From Rhexocercosporidium sp. MPI-PUGE-AT-0058 (Eukaryota; Ascomycota; Leotiomycetes; Helotiales): a stretch of DNA of 64,000 nucleotides. The stretch lies in contig JAGTJL010000004.1 in NCBI GenBank assembly GCA_020746875.1, positions 1,302,001 to 1,366,000 on the forward strand. Direction: 5' to 3'. Below the pieces are notes generated by a model that ran no database searches, was not told the origin of the DNA, and saw only the letters and a list, made by a program, of their open reading frames with translations. This document shows positions 12,401 through 24,601 of this stretch, piece after piece. Positions within the stretch are counted from its first letter, which is position 1; each line of letters begins with the position of its first letter. A program made the position numbers and the translations under genes.

Positions 12401-14365
12401 TTATAACTGTCTCGGAATTACCCAGAGACATGTCTTCTCATCTTCTCACAGCATCCTTCACACGATATTTACTAACTTCTCCGTTACACAGGCTATAGCC
12501 GAACAGATGGGTCGGGCGCTCCAAAAGACGAGTGTCAGTACGAACGTCAAAGAACGCCTAGACTACTCATGTGCCCTCTTCGATTCTACTGGTGGTTTGG
12601 TTGCTAATGCACCGCACCTGCCCGTTCATCTTGGAAGCATGTCAACTTGTAAGTATTGGGAAAGCCCAACGATTCCTTCTCTGAATGTCCCAAAAATGTT
12701 TTTCTTAACGTCTTTCTAAACACGCTTGCTGGACAAATTACTGATTCCCTCTAGGTGTAAAGCGCCAAGCCGAGATATGGAAAGGAAAGTTGGTGAAAGG
12801 CGATGTGCTGGTATCGAACCATCCTGAATATGGCGGAACACATCTTCCAGATATCACAGTCATCACTCCAGCTTTCGATCAGGCAGGAAAGAATATCCTA
12901 TTCTATTGTGCTTCTCGAGCGCATCACGCCGATATTGGAGGTATTCTGCCTGGAAGCATGCCACCGCATTCTCGAGAATTGTATCAAGAAGGTGCAGCTA
13001 TCAAGTCGGAAAAACTTGTCAGCGCTGGCAAGTTCAATGAAGAACGGATTACCGAATTACTACTAAAAGAACCTGCTAAATACAAGGGATGCAGTGGTAC
13101 GAGATGCTTGTCTGACAACATTTCGGACTTGAAGGCACAGATCTCCTCAAACATGAAAGGAATCAACTTGATTTCTTCCTTGATTGATGAATATGGCGAG
13201 GACACTGTCAATTCCTACATGGTCGCCATCCAAGAGAATGCTGAGCTTAGCGTCCGGAATCTTCTCAAGGACGTTAGTAAGCGATTCGAAGGGCAAGACC
13301 TGATAGCTGTGGACTGGATGGATGACGGAAGTCCAATCAAGCTCAAGATCACGATAGATGCGGAGAAGGGAGAAGCTGTATTTAACTTTGCCGGAACTGG
13401 CCCCGAGGTCTATGGTATGTCTCTTTTCCTATCTTATCAAACTATTCTGACCATTTGCAGGGAACACAAATGCCCCAGAGGCAGTCACGTACAGTGCGAT
13501 TATCTACTGTCTCCGCAGTCTGATATCCGAGGACATCCCACTTAACCAAGGCTGTCTAAAGCCCATCAAAGTCTTGATCCCACCCAAATCGTTCCTCTCG
13601 CCATCAGACAAAGCTGCCGTTGTCGGTGGCAACGTTCTCACTTCCCAGCGAGTCACAGATGTGATTCTGAAAGCTTTCCAAGCCTGTGCTGCCTCCCAGG
13701 GAGACTGTAACAATTTGACTTTTGGATTTGGAGGTAATATTGAAGGTCAGGAAGATGTCAAGGGCTTTGGGTACTATGAGACTATTGCAGGAGGTAGTGG
13801 TGCAGGAAAGGATTGGGAAGGCACTTCTGGTGTTCACACTCACATGACGAACACGCGTATCACAGATGCGGAGGTATTTGAAAGACGGTATCCCGTACTT
13901 CTGAGAGAGTTCTCTCTCCGACCTGGTTCTGGGGGAGCGGGCAAGCACAGAGGTGGAGATGGCGTTATCCGAGACATCGAGTTCAGGATACCGGTCCAAG
14001 TATCCATCCTAAGCGAGAGGAGAGTATACCACCCCTACGGCCTAGCAGGAGGCGAAGACGGCGAATGCGGACTCAATATCTGGGTACGGAAAGTGGAGAC
14101 TAGTAACCCGGAGAGGTCGGATAAGATGTTGAATGGCTCGGGAGATGATGTTGGTGATACGGTGTATGAGGAGCGGTGGATTAATATGGGAGGGAAGAAT
14201 ACGGCTGCGATGAAGGCTGGGGAGAGGATTATTGTTAATACTCCGGGAGGTGGCGGGTGGGGGAAGTTGGGGGAGAGGAAGGAGGAAAGGAAGGAGAAGG
14301 ATCATAAGCTTGCGTGGAGAGGTGGAAGCCATGCTAGTAGAGAAGAGATGGCACTTCAAGCTTAG
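9492..14365 (+). CDS. OXP1: 5-oxoprolinase (ATP-hydrolysing), HyuA-HyuB fusion
   Basis: Ten exons (9492-9536, 9711-10291, 10375-10408, 10475-11026, 11075-11506, 11611-12266, 12319-12388, 12492-12648, 12755-13414, 13461-14365) give 1,363 residues, near the family's roughly 1,280. The enzyme opens 5-oxo-L-proline to glutamate with ATP in the gamma-glutamyl cycle. The N-terminal hydantoinase A half has the phosphate-binding start [20 protein letters not shown], split by intron 1, then [35 protein letters not shown] and [19 protein letters not shown]. The C-terminal hydantoinase B half has [52 protein letters not shown] and the ending TPGGGGWG. The extra length is a charged tail after the last motif. 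All nine introns are GT-AG, 46 to 174 nt, and keep frame. Apparently intact. Confidence 0.93.
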
Positions 14366-15849
14366 ACGATTTTTGACAGTCACAGAACAGTCATAGATCA
14401 ATCGACAATCAATCATAGAATAATCAAAGAGCAGTCATCAGAATAGAAATCTGAGGTTGAATACCGACATCTTTTTTTGTGATTGTCCATTCGTCATTGA
14501 AGCTGTGGTAGCACATCGCCACTTGGAGATATACACCACCGCAACACAAGTATTTGCACCCTGAACCTTCTTCCTGTGTGTCTTTCGCAGAATCCCAGGA
14601 AATTACGGCTTTGATTCACTGTCGTTAAATTCTATTGACAAGAGAATACAAGAAGATCCAAGACACGATTCTCCAACCTTAAGAGTAAATTACAAGGAGG
14701 AGTGAAGGATGCGTACAAACATAGCATAATCCAAGATGAAGCAGTCCGCTGTTACGGCTCCGCAATTAGCAGATCACGCTTTGTGCATTTAGTGGAAGCA
14801 GAAGCTGCAGAGTGTAACTTTGCCCATTTCTTGGAGTTGGACTAACGTACGTCTATTGCTGTTAGTGATAGAGTTTCACATCAGGAGTCTAGTAAGACGT
14901 GTATTTCAGGGGGTAGCTTTAAGCCCCTTTGTATGGGCTGCATTGCATGGCTTAAGCTAATGTACCGCTAGATATGTGCCGCCGCCGCTGGAGCATTAGT
15001 CTCTATAGCCAAACGTATCTCTCGGTATCTGGCTGCCGAAAAAAAGAATGCCAAGGAAATTTATGCTATTGGGACTCCTTGATTCCTCTGAAATAACACG
15101 AAAATATTGAAATATCCAAAAAAAAAATATGTGTATGAAAGCATTGGTAACTTCTCTCTTACCTAATAAAGTTCACCTACAAAGATACTGGTGCGATATA
15201 TACTCGACCCAACCTGGAAGCCCCGCCACAGAACCTGTAGCGATCATCCGCAACCCGCTAATCTCATCTCGGCAGTTTCACTGCTTAGCGAAAACCTTAA
15301 CTTCACCATGGTTGAGACCTCCATTGCCAACTAACGCAAGTTCCTGACTGCTCTAACGTTTCGACTTACTCACGCATATGCCAAACGACTGAATCATAGT
15401 CTTGAAAGATGCTTTCCCATGTCTAGGTCCTCCAGTTAGAGAGTGAAATAGAGAGAAAGACACAGGCCAAGTGGCCTTTGCTTGTGAAGAGCTGAGAACT
15501 CTGCCCAATCTTCAACACCGCTGCTCCTGTTCCTAGCTAGAGCCCAGTTCCTCTCGGGCATCAATGTCTTTTTCCAATCTTCTAGAACTTCTTTCGAAGG
15601 AAGAGGAGCTAACTCCTATTCGCTGCTACGTAAGGAGAGACACTCGGACAGGTCGGCCGGTCAAGGAGAGAAGCTACACGAGTAAGACTGATGGCTTGAC
15701 TTCCTTCAAAGCATGTCTGTTCCGTTTCATCTTGGGGAAGATCGAGCTTGCATTTTGTTTTTGTACAAAGCAAGCTCTTCCTTTTCTTACAAATCTTGTC
15801 ATTGCCCTTTTGTTTCTGCTGTTAAGATTTTAAGGCAGGTTCATTGCAA
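14366..15849. other. Gene-free stretch, 1.5 kb
   Basis: I find no gene-like frame here. It holds the OXP1 3' end, a poly-A run near 15118-15128 and probably the leader of the membrane-protein gene. A possible leader intron (donor GTAAGA near 15680, acceptor near 15838) is only suggestive. Confidence 0.5.
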
Positions 15850-17326
15850 ATGTCTGCTCCGGAAGTTGTCAGTAATGGAGTTGGGAGTCGCCAGCCGGAC
15901 ACAATCGCAGAACAAGATGCAATGAGAGGAGAACAGCATGACAGAGCTTTACCTGAAGATCCGGAAAAGGCAGATCGGGAGGAAATCAGAGCACATGAGA
16001 ACAACAGGTCACTCGCTGAAGATCCGGGAAACGTCCTGAGCAGTGTAAATGATGATCCGGAGAAAGAAGCGCTAGCTGCGGCGATGGCAGAACAAGACAG
16101 AGCCAGAGCTAGGGCGGCGAAAGAGGACGAGATACATCCTGCTAATCACTCTGATCAACATGTTGGAGATATCACTACATCTTCTGACTTTATGCGCGAG
16201 GATACTACGACGGTTGATGGGATGGAGTCGACGATTGATGGGATGGATGATCCTAAGGGGGGTCCACTGCCTCCAACACGTCCACCGTTGGAGAAGCTTG
16301 CACAGAAGAACCCGAAAGCGACGTAAGAGTTTGCCTATTATTTCATTTTGAGAACTACTCTTTTCGAAGCGAACATCTTTGCTCTATGAATTATCATAAC
16401 GGAGCAATGCTGACATAATTAGTGACCATCTCTCTATCACAATTGGGCCTGCTATGATCGTTCTCTTCGACGTAGTCATTCCAATAATCATCTATTATTC
16501 CTGGGTAGGATTCCTGCATTTTGTTCCTACCCACGCTTCCAATATAATAGCAAGACTCACTTTTCAACAGTACAACACCCGAGTCCGCCAACGAAATCGA
16601 GAATGTCGTCGAGAGAACCAACCCCTCCAAACCTGCCCAATCCCAAAAATCGAATACGACGAAGAAATCCTCGGATACGCCGTAATCTCCTTCGGTTTCG
16701 GTGAGCTTTACATCCTAGTCGTCCGCGTAGCACGACTCCTCAGATATCGCGACCTCTGTGCGCCTCTCCTCTCCCGCTCAAAGTGGGAACTAGACGCAAC
16801 ATCCTGGGTCTACGGCGTATCGATGATCTGTGCTCTAATCCCCTTTGTGGTTGGCAGCACTCTCGAAATCCCCGAACTATACCTATACTCGCCAGGCTTC
16901 CTGATGGCTTTCCTTGGCTGCGTGATGCTCCTTTCGATTCTTCCCATCCCGCTGCCTATCGGTATCAATTCGCACGCAAGAGGTAGTCCAATGCGACCTT
17001 TCATCTACTACGCAGCTGAAGATTTCATCGCCGTGGACGGGCTGCAAGATCGCGAGTTCCGCGTGCGGTATAATGCTCGGTACGATAATTCGAAGGCGTT
17101 CAGACGTATGTTCACGTACCTAACCTGGTGGTGGATTGCGGGAGTAATCGTCTATCTTGGGTGTCTGTCAGCGGTTATCTGGAAGCTGCATTTCCATTAT
17201 GCGTTTGGGCTGTCGCTGGGTGTGCTGTTTGCTTATCTTACTGTTTGGGCTTTGGTGTCGTATTATTTTGTTATGTGGTCGATGCATAGAGAGAAGACGG
17301 CTTGGGAGAGGGGGACGCCAACTTAA
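15850..17326 (+). CDS. Unnamed multi-span membrane protein with acidic N-terminal tail
   Basis: Two exons (15850-16322, 16423-17326) give 458 residues. I do not recognise the family. Residues 1 to about 158 are hydrophilic, acidic and probably disordered, with repeated EDP/DDP elements (LPEDPEKAD, LAEDPGN, NDDPEKE) and a seven-residue near-repeat TVDGMES / TIDGMDD. The second exon codes for about seven hydrophobic segments, for example PAMIVLFDVVIPIIIYYSWV, SPGFLMAFLGCVMLLSILPI, WWWIAGVIVYLGCLSAVIW and LSLGVLFAYLTVWALVSYYF. The extramembrane loop between TM1 and TM2 is very basic (RVRQRNRECRRE). The start is the ATG at 15850 just before SAPEVVSNG; an in-frame TTG two codons upstream is not an initiator. 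Membrane location is inferred; substrate or partner is unknown. Confidence 0.75.
16211..16247 (+). repeat. Imperfect 21 nt tandem repeat within coding exon
   Basis: Two 16 nt matches with one mismatch, offset by 21 nt, encode TVDGMES and TIDGMDD in the tail of the membrane protein. This looks like a recent in-frame duplication. Confidence 0.75.
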
Positions 17327-18510
17327 TTTTTTAAGGAGTGTGTTGGGACGGGGACTATGCCTTTGGGTGGTTGGTCTCTATCTGGTGCTTGACTGGAGTA
17401 TACGAAGGTGCATTTTGGAGGTGTTTAATTCTGCTTGTGGGAGTACATAAACTTGCCTACGGGTAAACAGTCGTTTCTGTGGATCCGTTCCGGAAGGAGG
17501 TGAATCACGTATAATCACCCTGTGTACTAGTAATAAGAAACACTTTGTATCACTGAGCCCTCTGGAAGCATACAGGCTTATTACTCGTGAATACATGCCG
17601 CAATCATTTATGGGAACAAAGGTCGACTTCGTGCTCGGGGGCATCATAGGGTAGAACTGACTGGAGGGATCATTACGCGAGAGCGTTATCTTGAGTTTAC
17701 TAGCAGGCCATTGTCAGTCCCCAAGGAGGCTTTTAACGTCGAAGAGGGGTACTCTTAGCATTTCCCCCGGTTCTTACTAGTAGTCTAGATTACTGTGGTA
17801 CTTCAGAATCAGCTACCTTTTGCAAGGGGTCAAATCCTAGCAAGTGCAGCAGCATGCACCCAAGATCCACCGAATAATTCCTCCCCATCAAAAATTTCTA
17901 GAAAAGGTAACTCTATCTAGTCAAATCCCCATACGAAAAAAAGATTGCCCCGAGAAAAAAGTCCGTTGCTCAAACGAAACGAATGCGAGTAAACAAATCA
18001 CTTACTCCCGATGTTTCGAGACCAAGCCCCCTGTTTTTGTTTTGTTTTGAAGATCTGTTTACCCTCGGCACAGTTTCTGGCGGGCGATGAGATTGTACTT
18101 GGTCACCGATTCTGAGACCGGGCTTTTTGCACTACCTGAACTTTCAAAAAGTATCGTTGACTCACCGCCAAAGGAATCAAGACCATAGAAACCCGACGCG
18201 AGAGGTTCGCGATGTTTTGCCCATAATCAGGAGGGGCTGGGGAGAAGGAGGCTGGGGTGACGTAGCGTGGTGGCATCCCTGACCAATCAGCCCGGCCAAG
18301 TGCCTGATTCCCCACCAGTCATCTCCTTCCATCGTGACCCTGTGCAAACGCAACCTGCTTCTGCGACCTGATCGATGACCTGAACAACTTCGACAAAAAG
18401 GCACCGACGACCTGTCCTCTCTCTCACCTTCGACCGTCGCAACTATGCAACAAGTGCGACGCAATACCAGATCTCCCAGTAAACCCGCTGTAGCACTTGT
18501 CTGACGCGCC
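17327..18510. other. Gene-free stretch, 1.2 kb
   Basis: This lies between two plus-strand genes and has no gene-like frame. It holds the 3' end of the membrane-protein gene and the promoter and leader of the coiled-coil gene. A TGACTCA heptamer occurs near 18155, of unknown relevance. Confidence 0.5.
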
Positions 18511-20878
18511 ATGGAGCCCGAGGAGGACGAACTCGGGGCCCTGATCAGCGAAATCCCAACATGCTGCTCGACAATACCCACGCTTCGATGCTGCTGCGGT
18601 CGTACCGATTGCGCCTATCTTAAACACAACACAGTTGCCCTGGACGATCTCGAGAAAGAAGTTCGGACGGCGGCTTCCCTAGGCCAAGTATGCATTCCTC
18701 GTGCCCCTTCCTTTTTCTGTTGCGGAGCTTATGCGTAACATGGTACATCCTAGGTCATACTGGGAAAAAGTATATGAATGTGGATATGTTTGCAGATATT
18801 ACTCCACCAGATCGGGTCGTTCACAGCGCGTCGGAATGAGTAAATCGCTGACTTTCGCTTTGCAGGCGCTGCTTGTCCGGCACGAACAATACATGCAAGA
18901 TGCTGAACGCGATCGACTCGATATGAGCACCAAGATCGAGAAACTCGAGGCCGATAAGAGAGCATTGGAACACGAGAATGCGAAGTCGGTTGAGGAGAAT
19001 CGGGAGTTGCTGGATCAGTTGGAGGGGTTGAATGGAACCGCCTCTGAATCCGAAACACACATCAAATCCCTGGAGGCGACACTTTTCTCGACACGCCAGG
19101 AGCTACGACGGTTGGAACTGCTGGCATCGAGGACTCATGATCTGGAGATGCAATTAGCTGCACTTGAGCAAGAGCAGGACCTATTGCACAGGACGATTAT
19201 CACGAGCCAAGAGGAGGAAAGGTCGGCGATTCAGAGATGGAGATCGGCAGAGCGCAGGTTGGCCAACCTTCAGCAGCAGCTGGATCAGATCGAGCGTGAA
19301 GCTAGAGAGGAGAAAGAGAAGCATGTCGAGGTCATGGGTCGTATGGAAAGGCAGCGAGCAGTCGAGAGAGAGCTTGACACTGCTGCTGGCAGACTGAAAG
19401 GCGCCGCCGCAGCCACGACTGGGAATGGCAAGAATGGGAGTAATGTTGTCTCGCATTTCGTCAAGGATATCTTGCAGGACAACGCCAACCTTCAAATGGG
19501 CATTGTAGAGTTGAGAGAAATGCTCATGAACTCGAACGATGAAGTCCAGATGCTTCGGGAGCAGCTGCTCATGCATCAGCCAGTGGCGGAGGATAATGGA
19601 GGTGGGTCTGCGCCGCCCACTCTGAGAGCAGAACTTGCTCCAAAAGAAGAGAAGGAACCTACAGTCATCTCGCAAGCGCTACACATCCATCACCATTATC
19701 ATACACCAAAGAAGGAGGAGGTTCGTCGATCAAGGAAGAAGCGAACATCTCTCAACACGGCACTGTTCACTCCTCCCAAGGGAATGCAATCCCCGAGAAC
19801 ACCCAGGACCCAGGATTCTGCCAGTGCCATTTTATCACAAACCTCGGTTACAATACCGGCCCCAATCACACCCGATAATCGATGGTCGATGCAGTCCGGA
19901 CAGATGTCTGACTTTGCACCTTCCTCGGTGCCAAGTTCTCCTCAATCCATGTATCGCCATAGTGGGCTTTTCGATAGGCTCGATAGATTGGATGTCGACT
20001 CGTCTCGACCTACTTCCCCATCTTCCAGTGTGGATCCTCTGTCACCACAATTTCCACCTCTCCATCACCGCAAGCGTGGGTCTGAAGTATCGACGCGAAG
20101 CTTCATGCCTGCAAGTAACTTCCAACCTCATGTGATACATGAGGAGGACGACGATGTTGAAGAGCTCGTGGATCTGCAGCCAACACCTTCGTTGGAGAAT
20201 GATGCAACTCCATCAGACACGTCCCGTGATACAGAATATCTTTCCACGGATACCGAACAGGATCACTGGACGACATCTCTGCAACCACGACTACGACACT
20301 CAACATCCCATGAATCCATTCTGTCAATATCCGGAATTGACATTCACACGTTGAAATCGAGACCTTCGCAAATCACTATTCGGGGTGGCAGCGCTCTCCT
20401 TCGCCCACGCTCTAGACTTGGAACGCCAACGACCGTCCTATCAATGGACACGATTACGAGTTCATCGATGGTTACCCCCCGAGCAACGATATCTCGTCAG
20501 TCGCGCGACGGCACCGCATACCTACAAAGTATGCGAGCGAACAGCAGCGACTCTCGGTCTATTTCTTCATCGAACTCAAACGAAGGCATTAAGACCAAGT
20601 TGGGTGGCTGGGTGTTTGGTCGTTGGGGTGTGACTCCTCAGAAGTCCTCGAATGATCTCAGGTCTTCATATCTGGCAGTACCTCCTCCCCAACGAGCTGT
20701 AAGCACACCTGTTGTCGATCCATTAAAGGCATTCATGGGTCGTTCCCCAGGCATCAACCAAAAGGGACGCATTCCAGGATTTGTGAAGAAAGTCGAGAAA
20801 GCACCAAGCAAAGTCAAGCCGGAAGTTGTAGACCACGACGCACTGAGAGAAATCCTGATGGAAGGCGGTGGGCTTTGA
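18511..20878 (+). CDS. Large coiled-coil protein with N-terminal cysteine cluster
   Basis: Two exons (18511-18687, 18866-20878) give 729 residues. I cannot name it; proteins of this layout seem widespread in filamentous ascomycetes. Residues 18-34 hold six cysteines (CCSTIPTLRCCCGRTDC), a candidate metal-binding knuckle. A long coiled coil of about residues 60-300 follows, rich in Glu, Leu, Gln and Arg (RDRLDMSTKIEKLEADKRAL, LFSTRQELRRLELLAS). Next come a His-rich patch (HIHHHYH), a Ser/Thr/Pro-rich disordered region with SP and TP sites, and a basic C-terminus ending DHDALREILMEGGGL. The layout suggests a cytoskeletal or spindle-pole-type scaffold, but that is inference. The 178 nt intron is supported by a GTATGC donor, a TTTGCAG acceptor and frame continuity (GQ|ALLVRHE). 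Confidence 0.8.
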
Positions 20879-21576
20879 GTAGTAGCCCTATGGTTGTATG
20901 ATTTACGGTCACTCATTACGAGATTTTCTTTGTCTCATACTCGACGCATATTTCCTTGAGTTTTAATTCATATTACCGGCGTTTGGGATGGACGGCCGGA
21001 TACCCTGTGGTTGGAAATATACCTATAGAACAGATTGACATAATTTAATTTCTAAACCAGTATAGTATCTTTGGAGTCAGGTCATTGTCGAATATTGCTT
21101 CTGAACAATAGTGTACCTCGTTCCCTTTCTTGTTCTCGCCGACCCTTGCTTGTGTTGAGATTAGAAGTCATGTGAACAGAAGCCAAGAAATGACGACCGA
21201 GAAACATCTCGGAGGAGCTAGATGGGAATTTCCAATCATCGATAATAAATGGAATGGGCAAACAAGAACCGATTTTCCTATTCTTCCCGTCCCAAGATGG
21301 CTTTGATAGGTGAGATGCATGCCGAGCAAAGCAAAGTAACGTTTGTAAGCACCAAATTGTAAGCTGATGATGGTTTTGCAGCGGGAGGCTGTGCTAGTTG
21401 GGGCAGCCGGATCTGACAAGGCTGACGGCACTAACACAACGACTAATGATCTTTAATCGAACTTAAGCTTCCCCAGACTTCCATGTCATAACATGAGCCT
21501 CTTTGAAACATATAAATATCCACATTTTAATTATTCAAAAGTTCTCGATGTCTAAATACCTCACAAACTTAGAGGG
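20879..21576. other. Gene-free spacer
   Basis: This holds the 3' end of the coiled-coil gene and the promoter of the Zn2Cys6 gene. No further gene or site is seen. Confidence 0.5.
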
Positions 21577-23782
21577 ATGTCTAGTACCTCCGTCCCCGCA
21601 ATTAAACGGCCCAAAAGAAGGGGTTTGCCAAAAACAAAATCTGGTTGTAGGACATGCAAGTAAGTTAATCTACCTCCTATTCTGCGGCGTCTTGTTTCAG
21701 CCATCCTTAGTTACCAGTCGACTTCCCCCCTGTTCTTACCTTACTAAATATCCTCTATAGACAACGCCGTGTAAAGTGTGGAGAAGAACGACCATTCTGC
21801 TTACGCTGTGTCAAATTCGGTGTCCAATGCGACGGCTATGGCGTCCTCGAAAACCCAGCCAACCTCCCCGGCCGAAGTTCCATGATCCAACCCAAATCCT
21901 CAAGTCAATCTCTCTCCTTACAAGACATCCCATTCCACCCCCTCTTCTGTATCTCGCAAGAAAATCGCTATTTCGAAGTATTCTGCAACAAAACCGCTTT
22001 TGAAATCCTACCCACCTTCGACTCCAGCTCCACGGCTCTAAGACAAGTCATTCTCCAAACCTGCGAAAGCGAGCCCTCTATCCGTCATGCTGTCATTGCT
22101 TTAGGAGCTCTCGATCTAGCAGCTGGGACTCTCCAGGATTTCACCCCCATGTCACTCGATGCCTTCAAAGAGACGCCTCTTCAACACCACCAGAATGCAC
22201 TGAAGCAATACTCAACCGCTATCAAGGAGATGCGACAAGCGGCCTTGACTAGGAAACAGGATCTTAGAACGACGCTGTTGACGTGTCTGGTGATTATGTG
22301 CTTTGAAGCGTGGAATGGGAATCAGGATCTGGCGATTAGGCAGATCCAGACGGGCTTTAGGCTTATTCGGGCGTGGAGGGAGGAGGTGCTTGGTGGAGGG
22401 GATGAGAGAAGGTTTGTGGGGTTGGAGGCGGGCATGGGAGATACGGTTGAGGATGAGCTGGTGAGGGTTTTTAAGAGGTTGGACGTTCAGGTGAGTTTGA
22501 TTTCCTTTTTTCGTTTTACTTTCTGTGCGGATGTGACTTTATTGTTATTGAAGTATGGGTTAGCTTCGAGATTCATAGGCCCATTTGAAGCATAGAAGCT
22601 GCCCTCATCTGCATCGAGGAGGCCCGAATGCCGATTTCTGCTTAAATTTTGTGGTGACTTGAATGTTCATAATGTCATTTGGCATTGAGATGGCTCATTT
22701 GTCAAATGGCTTCTGAAACATTGTCGTTAGCTCAGACTTTGGAGAAAATCTGAGATTGAACGTCCCAGGTATATTTCGGACATGGCATTCGGATTACTCT
22801 TGAGCACCTAATGGCGATGACTTCCAAACTTCAACCAAACATTAAAGCACTATTATATCTGAACCCTTTAAACAACACCTAGCTAACACAAAACACCAAC
22901 CAGGCGATCTCCTTCACCAGCGAAACAACCCCCGAAAGCCACGCCCTCGTCCTAAGCGGCGAACTTTCCCTCCTCCACCGCATGCCTCAACTCTTCACAA
23001 CCGCCCGCGAAGCAACCACCTACGCCAATGCCCTCGTCCGGCAAACAATGCGTTTCTTCTCCGAGCAGATCCCCCTCCCAGTTCCCCCACCACCGCAGGT
23101 CTTTTTCCCCATGCACGGCTGGTGGGGAGTGAAGATCCCACACGTGGTGGCGATCCAGCAACGGATCATGACGGATGTCTTGCGCTGGAATGCGGCGTTC
23201 GCGCCGCTGTGGCGGGAATTGAATTTACATCACCAGGAACGGAACGAGGAAAAGGGAGATCGTGAAGAGGAGTATTTCCTGGCGAGCGTTTCGCGGATGC
23301 ATATCCAGATTCTCTGGATCGGTCTGATTACCATTTGTACGGACAACGAAAGCCAATTCGACGACTACCTCGATCATTTCCAAGAGGTAGTCGATCTAGC
23401 CGAATACGCACTCTCAGTCCAAAACGCGAAATCCAAGACGCCGAAATTCACATTCGATTCGCTTGTCGTCATTCCGCTGTATATGGTTACGTTTAAGTGT
23501 AGGGATCCGATTGTTAGACGGAAAGCTGTGAGGCTGCTGTTGGAGAATCCGAGGAGGGAGGGGGTGTGGGATAGTGTTTTGGGTGGGAGGATGGGGGAGT
23601 GGGTTATGTGTGTTGAGGAGGAGTATGTAGGGGATGATGGGAGGGTGCCGGGGTGGGCGAGGATCCATTGGGTTGCGCTGGAAAGGGATAGGGAGAAGAG
23701 GTGTGCAATGCTGAGTTGTGAGCAGAGGATCTGTCAGTTTTCTGAGGAGGTTGTGACGAGGAGGAAGATTATCACTTGGTGA
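21577..23782 (+). CDS. Zn2Cys6 fungal transcription factor
   Basis: Three exons (21577-21659, 21761-22490, 22904-23782) give 563 residues. The DNA-binding domain sits at residues 24-51 and is split by intron 1: CRTCKQRRVKCGEERPFC then LRCVKFGVQC, the classic six-cysteine binuclear zinc cluster, preceded by a basic KRPKRRGLPKTKSG. The rest resembles the fungal-specific regulatory region of this class (SEPSIRHAVIALGALDLAAG, TLLTCLVIMCFEAWNGNQ). No coiled-coil linker is obvious. The second intron is 413 nt, long for this window; another small exon inside it cannot be excluded. No co-directional metabolic cluster surrounds the gene, so its targets cannot be guessed. Expected in the nucleus. The C-terminal half uses GC-rich codons and ends RKIITW. 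Confidence 0.88.
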
Positions 23783-24008
23783 TGAGATGAGATAGGTTTA
23801 GGATGTGATGGTGTTTCACATGGGAAGAAGTGAACGAGATTGGACCCGAAAATAGGAAGACTGAAAAAGGGGCTATATTGGGGATTCCTGCTCGATATAT
23901 ATCAACGCTTCCAGACTGGAAGCGTGCTCTTTGCATCTCTGCTCCAAGAAGAGGAAGCTTCTTCGACCAAAACGCACTCTCATACCCCTCCACACGCCTT
24001 CCACACCC

Positions 24009-24362
24009 TTATTCTCCAGAAGGCAGCGCATACACATCCTCAAGATCATCCGGTCTAGCCGGCCGCGTCGGGAGTTCCAAAGGAGGCGGCGCAAGCCCCA
24101 AAGGATGAAGTTCCTTCTCAATATCCCTATCCGCCGCAAATTTCCTCCACTCATCAAGTTCCTTCCAATAAGCCTCCCATTTCGGTATACTCACCCCTTT
24201 CGAGGCGGCGATTTTGCGTTTTGCATCGGGTACTGTCTTGGTGTAGCGGTCTCGGGCCTTTTGGGTCTGTTCGTGCTTGTGGAAGATGCTGTCGATGAGT
24301 TTCTCATGCTTGTGGAAGATGCTGTCGATGAGTTTCTCGTGCTTGGACGGGGTGTTGGCCAT
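24009..24362 (-). CDS. Small charged protein with tandem 11-residue repeat
   Basis: This intronless frame of 117 codons starts at an ATG preceded by GCC. I do not recognise it. The N-terminal third contains an exact tandem duplication of KHEKLIDSIFH, encoded by a 33 nt direct repeat. A basic helix-like middle (KARDRYTKTVPDAKRKIAAS) and WEAYWKELDEWRKFAADRDI follow, then a proline-rich end (PLGLAPPPLELPTRPARPDD). No signal peptide or membrane segment is visible. Its stop lies about 230 bp from the convergent Zn2Cys6 stop. The repeat, the composition and the single open frame make it a plausible real gene, possibly lineage-specific. A role cannot be given. Confidence 0.6.
   Translation of the reverse strand: MANTPSKHEKLIDSIFHKHEKLIDSIFHKHEQTQKARDRYTKTVPDAKRKIAASKGVSIPKWEAYWKELDEWRKFAADRDIEKELHPLGLAPPPLELPTRPARPDDLEDVYALPSGE
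24271..24345. repeat. 33 nt tandem duplication in coding sequence
   Basis: Two 33 nt copies (24271-24303 and 24304-24336) differ by one base, followed by the first bases of a third. The unit keeps frame and encodes an 11-residue helix-like repeat in the small charged protein. The near-identity implies a recent duplication. Confidence 0.9.
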
Positions 24363-24601
24363 GGCGTGGTGTTTAGTATGGTTACTTTGATGTGGGGAGA
24401 GCGAGATATTTGTGAGAGGATGGTTGAAGTAGGAGTAGATATACCCGGTTGCTTTGGAAGTTACTAGAACTCCGTATCCAGCACATGATGGCTCATGAAT
24501 ATATCTAGTGATCAAACATGTTTGGCAGTAGTCGTACCAAATGTTCGGAAAAGTAATTCGATAAAATCTCCACACGGAGGACAAACAGAGAACCACGGGA
24601 C

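Noticed and set aside
17655..17690. Short similarity to the 3' end of 18S rRNA (GGATCATTAC)
   Set aside because: Only about ten bases match exactly and no flanking 18S or ITS sequence follows.
19181..19675. 164-codon frame antisense to the coiled-coil gene
   Set aside because: A shadow of the sense reading frame; no start context or motif.
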